A stretch of 12,621 nt of DNA from Thioalkalivibrio sp. (GTDB lineage: Bacteria; Pseudomonadota; Gammaproteobacteria; SpSt-1174). A program made the position numbers and the translations under genes. Under the pieces are notes generated by a model that saw nothing but the letters and a program-made list of their open reading frames with translations, did no database searches and had not been told where the DNA came from. How positions within the stretch are numbered: the stretch's first letter is position 1; the number at the start of each line of letters is the position of its first letter. Shown here piece by piece: positions 6,377 to 12,621 of the stretch. The stretch spans positions 1-12,621 of the forward strand of contig DSBO01000218.1 of assembly GCA_011046015.1 (NCBI GenBank), given 5' to 3'.

Positions 6377-6888
6377 ATGACTGGCCTGCCGAAGCAACGC
6401 GGACGCGGCGGCTGGTGGTTTCTCGCCGCGGTGCTGGCACTTTATGCCGTAATCGCCCTCGGCGATCCGCAGGGCGCCAACCAGGCGCTGGCCTTCTTCG
6501 GTCGCGTGATGCGACAGCTCCTGCCGGTGCTGGGCCTGGTGTTCGCCCTACTGTTTGTGGCCGACCTGCTGCTCGATGAGAAGCGCATCAAGCGTCACCT
6601 CGGCCGCGAGAGCGGTGTGACCGGCTGGCTGGCGACCCTGATCGGCGGCGTGCTCTCCGTGGGCCCCGTGTATGCCTGGTACGCCTTACTGGCGGAGATG
6701 CGGGCCAAGGGGATGCGCGACGCGCTCGTTACCGCCTTTCTTTATAGCCGCGCCCTGAAGGTCCATTGCTGCCGTTGATGGTCCACTACTTCGGCATTGC
6801 CTACACGGTCGTGCTCTCGGTCTACCTGCTGGTGTTCGCTGTCATCGGCGGCGTCCTGCTCGAGCGCATCACATCGCGGAACCCGTGA
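6377..6888 (+). pseudogene. Half-size permease, C-terminal half, interrupted by a frameshift
   Basis: The first 128 codons encode a membrane protein matching the second half of the split ArsP_1-type permease: hydrophobic segments at about 13-30 and 46-66, then GGVLSVGPVYAWYALLAEMR (90-109) and DALVTAFLYSRALK (115-128). Codons 129-133 then read V-H-C-C-R before TGA at 6776-6778. One frame over, from CCA at 6763, the sequence continues PLLPLMVHYFGIAYTVVLSV and ends at TGA 6886-6888 after LERITSRNP. This is exactly the expected family continuation (SRA-I/L-K-x-P-LLPLMVHYFG). Restoring one C in the GTCC run at 6761-6764 gives an intact 170-residue protein. The break is therefore a recent one-base deletion, a sequencing error or, less likely, a recoding site; no slippery heptamer is seen. 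No further damage is visible in either part. If the deletion is real, the product loses its last membrane helix. Confidence 0.8.
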
Positions 6889-6990
6889 CCCGGGCGGCCG
6901 GCGCCAGTGGCCGATGCACTACACTGGGCAGGCGGGGTCAACCGGGCTCGCGCGATCGCCCGCTCATCGCAGTCGACAGGAGGGAACGAC

Positions 6991-8001
6991 ATGACGGCCA
7001 TCGGCGAAAAAGGGGGCGGCGGGTTCCACGGCATCAAGTTGCTGCTTTGCGAGAATCCGCTGCCGCCGCTGGAGCAGGCCATTGCCGCGGCCCGTGATGC
7101 CGTACCGCACAGCAACTATTACACCGAACCCTACTCGGCCCCCTTGCGGCGGCACATCAGCAAGCAGCTCGGCGTGCCGGAACGGCTGGTTCACATCAAT
7201 GCCGGCTCCGAGCTGATCCTGCGCCAGCTCTTCGACCGCTTCGGCCAGCAGGTGCACCTGCTTACGCCCACCTATCCCCTGTTCCCCGAGATCGCGCAGC
7301 GCTATACCGAGACCCGCCTGCGGCCCGAGCGCGACTTTCAGCTCGATCTCGGCGAACTCGAGATCCCGGACGGCACCACGTTGGTGGTGATCGTCAATCC
7401 CAACAACCCCAACGGCGGGGTCTTCGACATGACACCCCTGCCCGAGCTGCTGCGCCGCCACCCGGAGACCCGCTTCCTGGTCGACGAGGCCTTCATCGGC
7501 CTGGCCGGTGAATCGGTCGTGCACCGGGTATCCGAACACCCCAATCTGCTGGTGACGCGCACGCTCTCCAAGGCGCACAGCCTCGCGGGCTTTCGCGTCG
7601 GTTACGGGGTCTTTCCCGAGGCGATCGCCGATGACCTCAATACCCACAACGACGCCTACCCGCTGGCGCGCCCCAGCCAGGCAGCGGCGCTGGCCACGCT
7701 GCAGAACGAAGACGCCATCAAGGCCCGCGTGCGGGACTTGCGGAGCTGGACGGAGGAGCTCGCAACGCAGCTGCGGGCCATGGGTGTGAGCACCTACCCC
7801 ACCGCGACCTACTTCTTCCTCGCCGACTTCGCACCCCATGATGCGGCCGGGATTGCCGAACAACTGAGGGCGCGGGATATCCTGGTCAAACCGCTGAACG
7901 ACCCGCGACTCGGCAGCGGCTACATGCGCATCACCACCGCCCTGCCGGCAGACAACGCGCGCTTCGTGAAGGCGCTGGAGGAGATCCTGCATGGCACCTA
8001 G
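6991..8001 (+). CDS. HisC-like PLP-dependent aminotransferase (class I/II)
   Basis: A 336-residue fold-type I PLP enzyme resembling histidinol-phosphate aminotransferases and CobD-type decarboxylases. Features in order are NAGSELILRQL (70-80), TPTYPLFPEI (92-101), VIVNPNNPNGGVF (133-145, cofactor-site Asn), FLVDEAFIGLAGES (162-175, Asp165 pairing with the pyridine N), TLSKAHSLAGFRVGYG (191-206, Schiff-base Lys194 and phosphate-binding Arg202) and GYMRITTALP (310-319, carboxylate-binding Arg313). All catalytic residues are present. ATG 6991 has a strong CAGGAGGG ribosome-binding site about 7 bases upstream. The 3' end overlaps the next gene by 11 bases, so the two are translationally coupled. 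No his or cob genes are adjacent, so the substrate is open; a housekeeping hisC is expected elsewhere. The N-terminal Gly-rich EKGGGGFHG is unusual but short. Confidence 0.85.
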   Translation: MTAIGEKGGGGFHGIKLLLCENPLPPLEQAIAAARDAVPHSNYYTEPYSAPLRRHISKQLGVPERLVHINAGSELILRQLFDRFGQQVHLLTPTYPLFPEIAQRYTETRLRPERDFQLDLGELEIPDGTTLVVIVNPNNPNGGVFDMTPLPELLRRHPETRFLVDEAFIGLAGESVVHRVSEHPNLLVTRTLSKAHSLAGFRVGYGVFPEAIADDLNTHNDAYPLARPSQAAALATLQNEDAIKARVRDLRSWTEELATQLRAMGVSTYPTATYFFLADFAPHDAAGIAEQLRARDILVKPLNDPRLGSGYMRITTALPADNARFVKALEEILHGT

Positions 8002-8623
8002 AACCGGTCCCTTCGACGCACATGCACAACGCTACGAGGCGTGGTTCGACAAGCATGAGGCGGCCTACGTGTCGGAGCTGCTGGCGCTGCGCGCGTTCGT
8101 GCCATGGACGGGACGAGGGCTCGAGATCGGCGTCGGCACGGCGCGTTTTGCCGCGCCGCTGGGCGTGGCAGTGGGCCTGGACCCCTCGCCCGCCATGCTC
8201 GCCATCGCCGCCGCACGCGGTATCGAGACCGTCGAGGGGGTGGCCGAGGACCTGCCCTTCGCGCCGGCCAGTTTCGATTACGCCCTCGTCGTGACCACGA
8301 TCTGCTTCGTCGACTCAGCCGCGCAGATGCTCGCCGAGGCCCGACGCGTGCTCCGGCCCGGCGGCCGCCTGGTGATGGGCTTTATCGATCGCGAGAGCGT
8401 GATCGGCCAGGACTATCTCACGCACCAGGCGGAGAACGTCTTTTACCGCGATGCGACCTTCCACGCCGCGCACGGGGTTGAACGGCTGTTGCAGGACGCC
8501 GGCTTCACGATCGATCACTGGGCGCAGACGCTGTCCCGCCCGCTGGCCGAGACCGACACGGTCGAACCCCTGCGACCGGGACGGGGCGAGGCTGCCTTCG
8601 TGGTGATCTGCGCCCACCGCTGA
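7991..8623 (+). CDS. Class I SAM-dependent methyltransferase (Methyltransf_11 type)
   Basis: A 210-residue Rossmann-fold methyltransferase. Motif I is GLEIGVGTARFAAPL (43-57). The acidic residue at the end of strand 2 is in VGLDPSPAMLAIA (61-73; Asp64 should hold the ribose of SAM). GVAEDLPFAPASFDYALVV (83-101) holds the next acidic position and motif II. RVLRPGGRLVMGFID (119-133) is the strand 5/loop motif. This is the UbiE/Methyltransf_11 style of small-molecule methylase, but nothing identifies the acceptor. The ATG at 7991 lies inside the end of the aminotransferase gene (11-base overlap), with GGAGGAGA-like purines just upstream in that gene. It probably acts on a product or relative of the aminotransferase pathway (inference from coupling only). 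Confidence 0.85.
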   Translation: MAPRTGPFDAHAQRYEAWFDKHEAAYVSELLALRAFVPWTGRGLEIGVGTARFAAPLGVAVGLDPSPAMLAIAAARGIETVEGVAEDLPFAPASFDYALVVTTICFVDSAAQMLAEARRVLRPGGRLVMGFIDRESVIGQDYLTHQAENVFYRDATFHAAHGVERLLQDAGFTIDHWAQTLSRPLAETDTVEPLRPGRGEAAFVVICAHR

Positions 8624-8661
8624 GGGCCATGGGGCCGCGTAATGCGAAGCGAGCGACCGGC

Positions 8662-9396
8662 ATGACCAACACCTTCTGGATCGCCTTGACCACCAGCCTG
8701 CTGGCGGCCCTCGTCACCACCCTGGGCATCTACACGATCCGGCGCTTCGCCCGCTGGGGGCAGGAGAACGCGACCTACTTCATGTGCTTCGCTGCCGGCG
8801 TGCTGATCGCCGCCTCGTTTCTGCACATCGTGCCGAAGTCCTTTGCCCTGAATGCGCAGGCCCCGATCTGGCTGCTGGCCGGTTTTTTCGGCCTGCACCT
8901 GTTCAACCGATTTCTCACCGCCTTTGTCTGCGAGCGCGACCCGCAGCGACGGGATTACGTGATCGGCCTCGTGCCGATGCTCGGCATCGGCTTTCACTCG
9001 TTCATCGACGGTTTCATCTATTCGATCACCTTCACCGTGAGCATCCTCACCGGCTACCTGGCGACGCTGGGCATGGTGCTGCACGAATTCCCGGAAGGCA
9101 TCATCACCTACCTGCTGCTGGTGCGCGGCGGGATACGGGAGCGCCACGCGATGGTGATGGCCTTTCTGGCTGCGGCCGCGACCACCCCCCTGGGGATGCT
9201 CGTGTCCTGGCCGCTGATCAGCCAGATCAACCAGCACACCCTGGGCGGACTGCTGGCGCTGTCGGCCGGCGCGCTGATCTACGTCGGCGCGACGCATCTC
9301 CTGCCGCGTGCCGAACAGGAGCGCAGGCGCTTCAGCCTGGTCGCGCTGTCCGGCGGCGTGCTTGTGGCTGTCATCATCGTCATGTCCAAGGGATAG
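8662..9396 (+). CDS. ZIP-family metal cation transporter
   Basis: A 244-residue ZIP (SLC39-type) membrane transporter for divalent metals such as zinc, iron or manganese into the cytoplasm. Hydrophobic segments are near 5-25, 38-58, 68-88, 100-122, 125-150, 162-185, 192-213 and 225-241, fitting the eight-helix ZIP fold. The metal-binding helix signatures are GIGFHSFIDGF (108-118; His112, Asp116 in the helix-4 H-x-x-x-[DE]-G position) and VLHEFPEGI (139-147; His141, Glu145 in helix 5). The loop between helices 3 and 4 (about 89-99) is short and lacks the His-rich stretch found in many ZIPs. ATG 8662 is chosen because the protein then begins directly before the first helix. ATG 8629 is in frame, but its TGAGGG lies only 2 bases away and would add a polar, helix-free stretch. 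It sits 38 bases after the methyltransferase, probably in the same operon. Confidence 0.85.
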   Translation: MTNTFWIALTTSLLAALVTTLGIYTIRRFARWGQENATYFMCFAAGVLIAASFLHIVPKSFALNAQAPIWLLAGFFGLHLFNRFLTAFVCERDPQRRDYVIGLVPMLGIGFHSFIDGFIYSITFTVSILTGYLATLGMVLHEFPEGIITYLLLVRGGIRERHAMVMAFLAAAATTPLGMLVSWPLISQINQHTLGGLLALSAGALIYVGATHLLPRAEQERRRFSLVALSGGVLVAVIIVMSKG

Positions 9397-9611
9397 AACA
9401 GGCGCCGGGCGGCTGGCCCCGGGAGTTCGGGATGGAAAGCGCCGGCATCGCATCGCCGGAACCGGGTGTTCTCGACGCCCCGTACCGCAGGGCATGGCCG
9501 AGGCGTTTGCTATTCATGGTTGCGCGCCGTCTCGGGGCACCACTGGCGGATTCACGCCGATGAACTAATGTCAGGAGTCCGGCCACCCATACCATCGAAG
9601 AGGAGATCACC

Positions 9612-9818
9612 ATGTCGGTCGTCAAAGTCATCGATGTACTGGCTCAATCGGACAAGAGCTGGGAGGACGCCACGGCCGAGGCCCTCAGGGTCGCGGCGAA
9701 GAGCGTGAAGAACATCAAGTCGATCTACGTGCAGGACTTCCAGGGCAAGGTGAAGAACAACGAGATCGTGCAGTTTCGGGTGAACACCAAGATCTCCTTC
9801 GTCGTCAACGAGGACTGA
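9612..9818 (+). CDS. Dodecin family protein
   Basis: A 68-residue small basic/acidic protein of the dodecin family, which forms hollow dodecamers that bind FMN/riboflavin and often CoA, buffering free flavin. It shows the beta-alpha-beta-beta layout: VVKVIDVLAQS (3-13), helix SWEDATAEALRVAAKSV (16-32), strands KSIYVQDFQGKVKNNEIVQF (36-55) and RVNTKISFVV (56-65). The start ATG has a GAAGAGGAGA ribosome-binding site. The usual flavin-stacking Trp of halophilic and Thermus dodecins (LDWFEV segment) is not present: the aligned segment reads KSIYVQDF, with Ser at the Trp position. The only Trp is Trp17 in the helix. It thus belongs to a divergent bacterial dodecin group in which flavin binding is less certain. 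Confidence 0.93.
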   Translation: MSVVKVIDVLAQSDKSWEDATAEALRVAAKSVKNIKSIYVQDFQGKVKNNEIVQFRVNTKISFVVNED

Positions 9819-9994
9819 ATCAATCGGTCGCGGCGTCGCCGGAGGCCGCCCCGCTTCCCGGCCGCCGATACCCGGCCCCAGCCCGAAAGGCGGCCAAAGC
9901 CCGCCGGAGATGGCCTGCGTCAATGAAACCTGTATCCACCTTGGCTTTGATTTAGACTCAGGTAACAGCCACCCAGACCCACAGCGCCGCCTCG

Positions 9995-11896
9995 ATGCCC
10001 ACGCCGCAGACCAAGCAACCGGAAAAACCCGCCCCCAGCTGGCTGATCTACCTGGTCATCTTTAGCCTGATGCTGCTGGGCTATGCCTGGTACGTGGGGC
10101 TGTCCACCATCGCCGTCACCCCGCAGATCCCGTACACCCAGTTCAAGTCGCTGGTAGCGCGGGACGCGGTGAGCGAGGTGCTGATCATGGGCGCGGAAAT
10201 CGAGGGTCGCCTGCAGCACGCCACCGTGCTCGCCCCGAACGAGGACCCGGTGACCGGCTTTCGCACCCGCGTGCCGGACTTTGGTGACGAGGGGCTGCTG
10301 CCGGCGCTCGAGGCCCATGGCGTCAAGGTGACGGTGGACAAGCCGCGCGACGAGCGAGGCGGCACGACCTTGCTGCTGGCGCTCCTGCCGTGGATCATCC
10401 TGTTCGGCTTTTTCTACCTCATCTACCAGCGCACGGCGAAGACGCTGGGCGGCCGCTTCGGCGGGCCGGACCAGATCAAGAGCTTCCTCGAATCGCCCGC
10501 GCGCGAGGCCGGGGTGCCGCCGGTGACCTTCGACGACGTGGCCGGCCAGGACAACGCCAAGCGCGAGGTAGCCGAACTCGTCGCCTTTCTCAAGAACCCC
10601 GAGCAGTTCCTGAAACTCGGCGCCGAGGTACCGCGCGGCGTGCTGCTGATGGGCGCACCCGGCACGGGCAAGACCCTGCTCGCCAAGGCGCTGGCCGGCG
10701 AGGCCGGAGTGCCGTTCTTCTCCATCTCCGGTTCGGAGTTCATCGAGGTGTTCGTGGGCGTGGGCGCCTCGCGCGTGCGCAACCTGTTCAATGCCGCGAA
10801 AGAGCGCGCGCCGGCCATCATCTTCATCGACGAACTCGACAGCGTGGGCCGCACCCGCGGCACGGGCCTGGGCGGCGGCCACGACGAGCGCGAGCAGACG
10901 CTCAACCAGATACTGGCCGAGCTCGACGGCTTTACTGGCCGCGAGAGCGTGATCGTGCTCGCCGCCACCAACCGTCCGGACGTGCTCGACCCCGCCCTGC
11001 TCCGCCCGGGCCGCTTCGACCGCCACGTGATGCTCGACCTGCCCGACCGCAACGACCGCGCCGCCATCCTGAAGGTACACGTGCGCAAGGTGCCGCTGGC
11101 CGATGACGTGGACCTGGAGCAGATCGCCTCCGGCACGCCCGGCTTCTCCGGTGCGGACATCAAGAACCTGGTGAACGAGGCGGCGATGCTGGCCGCGCGC
11201 CTCAAGCGCGATCGGGTGCAGATGCAGGACTTCGACGAGGCCCGCGACAAGCTGCTGATGGGCACAGTGCGCACGCTCGCCATCCAGCCCGACGAGCGCC
11301 ACCGCCTCGCCGTGCACGAGGCCGGGCACACGCTGGTCGCCTACTTCGTGCCGCATACCGACCCGCTGTACAAGGTCTCCATCATCCCGCGTGGCCATTC
11401 CCTGGGCGGCACCCAGCAGCTGCCGGAAAAGGAGCGCCACACCCTGCCCGAGGAATACCTGCGCGACCGCCTGGCCGTGATGCTCGCCGGGCGCAGCGCC
11501 GAGAAGGTGCTGCTGGACTCGGTGAGCTCCGGCGCCGACGACGACATCCACCGCGCCACCGACCTCGCCCGCGCCATGGTCGGCCGCTGGGGCATGTCCG
11601 CCGAGGTCGGCCCGGTGGACCTGCGCGAGAGCGAGGAACACCCCTTTCTCGGCCGCGAGATCGCCCAGCCGCGCCGCTACAGCGAACACTCCGCCCAGGT
11701 CGTCGACAAGGCCGTACACGACCTGCTGATAGAGGCGGAGGAACGCGCCATGAACCTGATGCGCGAGCATCGCGACAAGCTGGACGCGCTCATCGCGTTG
11801 CTCGAGGATAAAGAGACCCTGCAGCGCGAGGACATAGAAGGAATCCTCGGGCCGCTGACAAAGCATCGCGCGCTGGCGGTCACCGGTGCGCCGTGA
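9995..11896 (+). CDS. ftsH: FtsH-type ATP-dependent zinc metalloprotease (probable second paralogue)
   Basis: A 633-residue membrane-anchored AAA+ protease that extracts and degrades membrane and soluble proteins. Order: helix about 16-35; periplasmic domain to about 123; helix about 124-144; AAA domain with FDDVAGQDNAK (179-189), Walker A GAPGTGKT (220-227), pore loop FVGVGA (253-258), Walker B IIFIDE (275-280), sensor AATNRPD (323-329) and SRH RPGRFDR (337-343); protease domain with HEAGH (441-445; His441, Glu442, His445) and third zinc ligand in SGADDDI (512-518, Asp517). All catalytic residues are intact and length is normal. The sequence departs from the very conserved housekeeping FtsH (GAPGTGKT, not GPPGTGKT; DELDSVG, not DEIDAVG; a proline/lysine N-terminus). 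The neighbours are dodecin and a subtilase lipoprotein, not rrmJ/folP, so this is probably an accessory paralogue. ATG 9995 lacks a clear ribosome-binding site. Confidence 0.95.
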   Translation: MPTPQTKQPEKPAPSWLIYLVIFSLMLLGYAWYVGLSTIAVTPQIPYTQFKSLVARDAVSEVLIMGAEIEGRLQHATVLAPNEDPVTGFRTRVPDFGDEGLLPALEAHGVKVTVDKPRDERGGTTLLLALLPWIILFGFFYLIYQRTAKTLGGRFGGPDQIKSFLESPAREAGVPPVTFDDVAGQDNAKREVAELVAFLKNPEQFLKLGAEVPRGVLLMGAPGTGKTLLAKALAGEAGVPFFSISGSEFIEVFVGVGASRVRNLFNAAKERAPAIIFIDELDSVGRTRGTGLGGGHDEREQTLNQILAELDGFTGRESVIVLAATNRPDVLDPALLRPGRFDRHVMLDLPDRNDRAAILKVHVRKVPLADDVDLEQIASGTPGFSGADIKNLVNEAAMLAARLKRDRVQMQDFDEARDKLLMGTVRTLAIQPDERHRLAVHEAGHTLVAYFVPHTDPLYKVSIIPRGHSLGGTQQLPEKERHTLPEEYLRDRLAVMLAGRSAEKVLLDSVSSGADDDIHRATDLARAMVGRWGMSAEVGPVDLRESEEHPFLGREIAQPRRYSEHSAQVVDKAVHDLLIEAEERAMNLMREHRDKLDALIALLEDKETLQREDIEGILGPLTKHRALAVTGAP

Positions 11897-11946
11897 TAGA
11901 CGAAGGGATATACCTAATGCCATTCGCCACTGAAGAGATGAACATC

Positions 11947-12621
11947 ATGAACGGAAGACACTGGATCGTCGCCCCACTCCTCGTTCTGCTGCTAACCGCC
12001 TGCGGCGGTGGCGGCAGCGGCTCGTCCGGCTACACGGTGAGTGGCACCCTGTCCTCTGCCGCGGGCACCGCGATCGACAGCGACACCAACGACCCCTTCG
12101 CCACGACGGTTGGCAACGACTCGCCGGCTACGGCGCAGGAAATCCCCAACCCGGTGCTGCTCGGGGGCTTCGCCACGAAGGAGGCGACCGGGCAGGCCGG
12201 GGACGTGTTCGCGACCCAGCCGGATGAATGGGATGCCTTTCGCACCCCCCTCACCGGCGGGCAGACCGTGAGCCTGACGATTGCCGACCACCCGGGTGGA
12301 AACTTCGCTACGCCGGACTTCGATCTCTACCTCGCCACCGTGGCCGACCCGGAAACGTGGGTGGCCACGTCCACCGGCGAGACCCGGACCGAGACCGTCA
12401 CCGTGCCGTCGGATGACGAGTACTACGTGGTGGTCCACGCCTTTGCCGGCGCATCCAACTACCTGTTGAACATCCTGCCGCCCGCGACCTCCAGCGGGGC
12501 CGCGACGTCGCCACCGACAGAGTTTGTCCCCGGCGAGATCCTCGTCCGCCTGGAGGACACCATGCTCCCGCTGGGCATGGCCGATCCCCTGGCGCATTTC
12601 GCGGCGCAGGCCGGCCTGCGC
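11947..12621 (+). CDS. PPC-domain lipoprotein, N-terminal part of a probable S8 peptidase (partial)
   Basis: The gene runs off the right edge; 225 codons are seen. The N-terminus MNGRHWIVAPLLVLLLTAC is a clear lipoprotein signal with lipobox L-T-A-C (Cys19), followed by a Gly/Ser linker; no Asp at +2, so outer-membrane sorting is expected. Residues about 29-80 (VSGTLSSAAGTAIDSDTNDP; SPATAQEIPNPVLLGGF) and about 90-160 (DEWDAF, FDLYLATV, YYVVVHA) match the pre-peptidase C-terminal (PPC) beta-domain, here placed N-terminally. From about 195, FVPGEILVRLEDTM resembles the start of an inhibitor I9/S8 propeptide, so a subtilisin-like catalytic domain probably follows outside the window. ATG 11947 is chosen: GAAGAG lies 9 bases upstream and it gives a classic signal. 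ATG 11938 and ATG 11917 (with GAAGGGA upstream) are alternatives in frame. It follows ftsH by about 50 bases. Confidence 0.8.
   Translation, partial: MNGRHWIVAPLLVLLLTACGGGGSGSSGYTVSGTLSSAAGTAIDSDTNDPFATTVGNDSPATAQEIPNPVLLGGFATKEATGQAGDVFATQPDEWDAFRTPLTGGQTVSLTIADHPGGNFATPDFDLYLATVADPETWVATSTGETRTETVTVPSDDEYYVVVHAFAGASNYLLNILPPATSSGAATSPPTEFVPGEILVRLEDTMLPLGMADPLAHFAAQAGLR

Noticed and set aside
6755..6780. Programmed ribosomal frameshift in the second half-permease
   Set aside because: No X-XXY-YYZ slippery heptamer, and a single-base loss in a C-run is the simpler explanation.
6964..7992. Minus-strand 342-residue open frame
   Set aside because: Antisense to the aminotransferase, whose catalytic motifs are intact.
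9401..9459. CCGGG/CCCGG and CCGGC/GCCGG inverted repeats after the ZIP gene
   Set aside because: Short GC stems with 8-base loops and no T-run; insufficient to call a terminator.
9819..9994. Promoter ahead of ftsH (TTGGCT at 9941-9946 or a heat-shock type)
   Set aside because: No -10 hexamer at acceptable spacing and no sigma32-like CCCCAT box; the AT-richer patch 9921-9965 is suggestive only.
9920..11923. Minus-strand 667-residue open frame
   Set aside because: Exact antisense shadow of ftsH, rich in Gln/His/Gly/Ala with no domain pattern.

Overview
The window looks like a chromosomal segment of a GC-rich proteobacterium. GC content, codon use and the best-recognised families (dodecin, a second FtsH, a PPC-domain subtilase lipoprotein) suggest a gammaproteobacterium of the Chromatiales/Ectothiorhodospiraceae type. 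This assignment is inference: no rRNA or other phylogenetic marker is present. No tRNA, rRNA, CRISPR array, transposase or complete mobile element was recognised.

Left part (1-1515, minus strand): a perfect heptanucleotide tandem repeat at the window edge runs into the stop codon of a RES-domain toxin gene. That gene sits 3 bp downstream of its Xre/ParS-type antitoxin gene. A credible promoter with a CATTCT/AGAATG inverted repeat lies ahead of the antitoxin. The following non-coding stretch carries a degenerate dispersed palindromic repeat.

Central-left (1516-4797): the most unusual gene is a 654-residue minus-strand protein that joins a Clp1/Grc3-like P-loop polynucleotide-kinase module to an RNase Z-like metallo-beta-lactamase-fold nuclease module. 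Together they suggest an RNA end-processing enzyme. It is divergent from a Tat-exported CapA-family (poly-gamma-glutamate synthesis/metallophosphatase-like) protein.

Centre (4952-6888): an exported metallo-beta-lactamase-fold hydrolase is followed by two tandem half-size permease genes (ArsP_1/DUF318 type). The second half-permease is interrupted by an apparent one-base deletion; the missing C-terminal segment is intact in the next frame.

Centre-right (6991-9396): an apparent operon of a HisC-like PLP aminotransferase, an overlapping class I SAM methyltransferase and a ZIP-family metal transporter.

Right (9612-12621): a dodecin, a divergent FtsH AAA+ protease that is probably a second paralogue, and the N-terminal 225 residues of a lipoprotein with a PPC domain and a likely S8-peptidase propeptide, cut by the window end. 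The dodecin suggests flavin/CoA buffering. FtsH and the lipoprotein suggest envelope protein quality control or proteolysis, but only adjacency links them.
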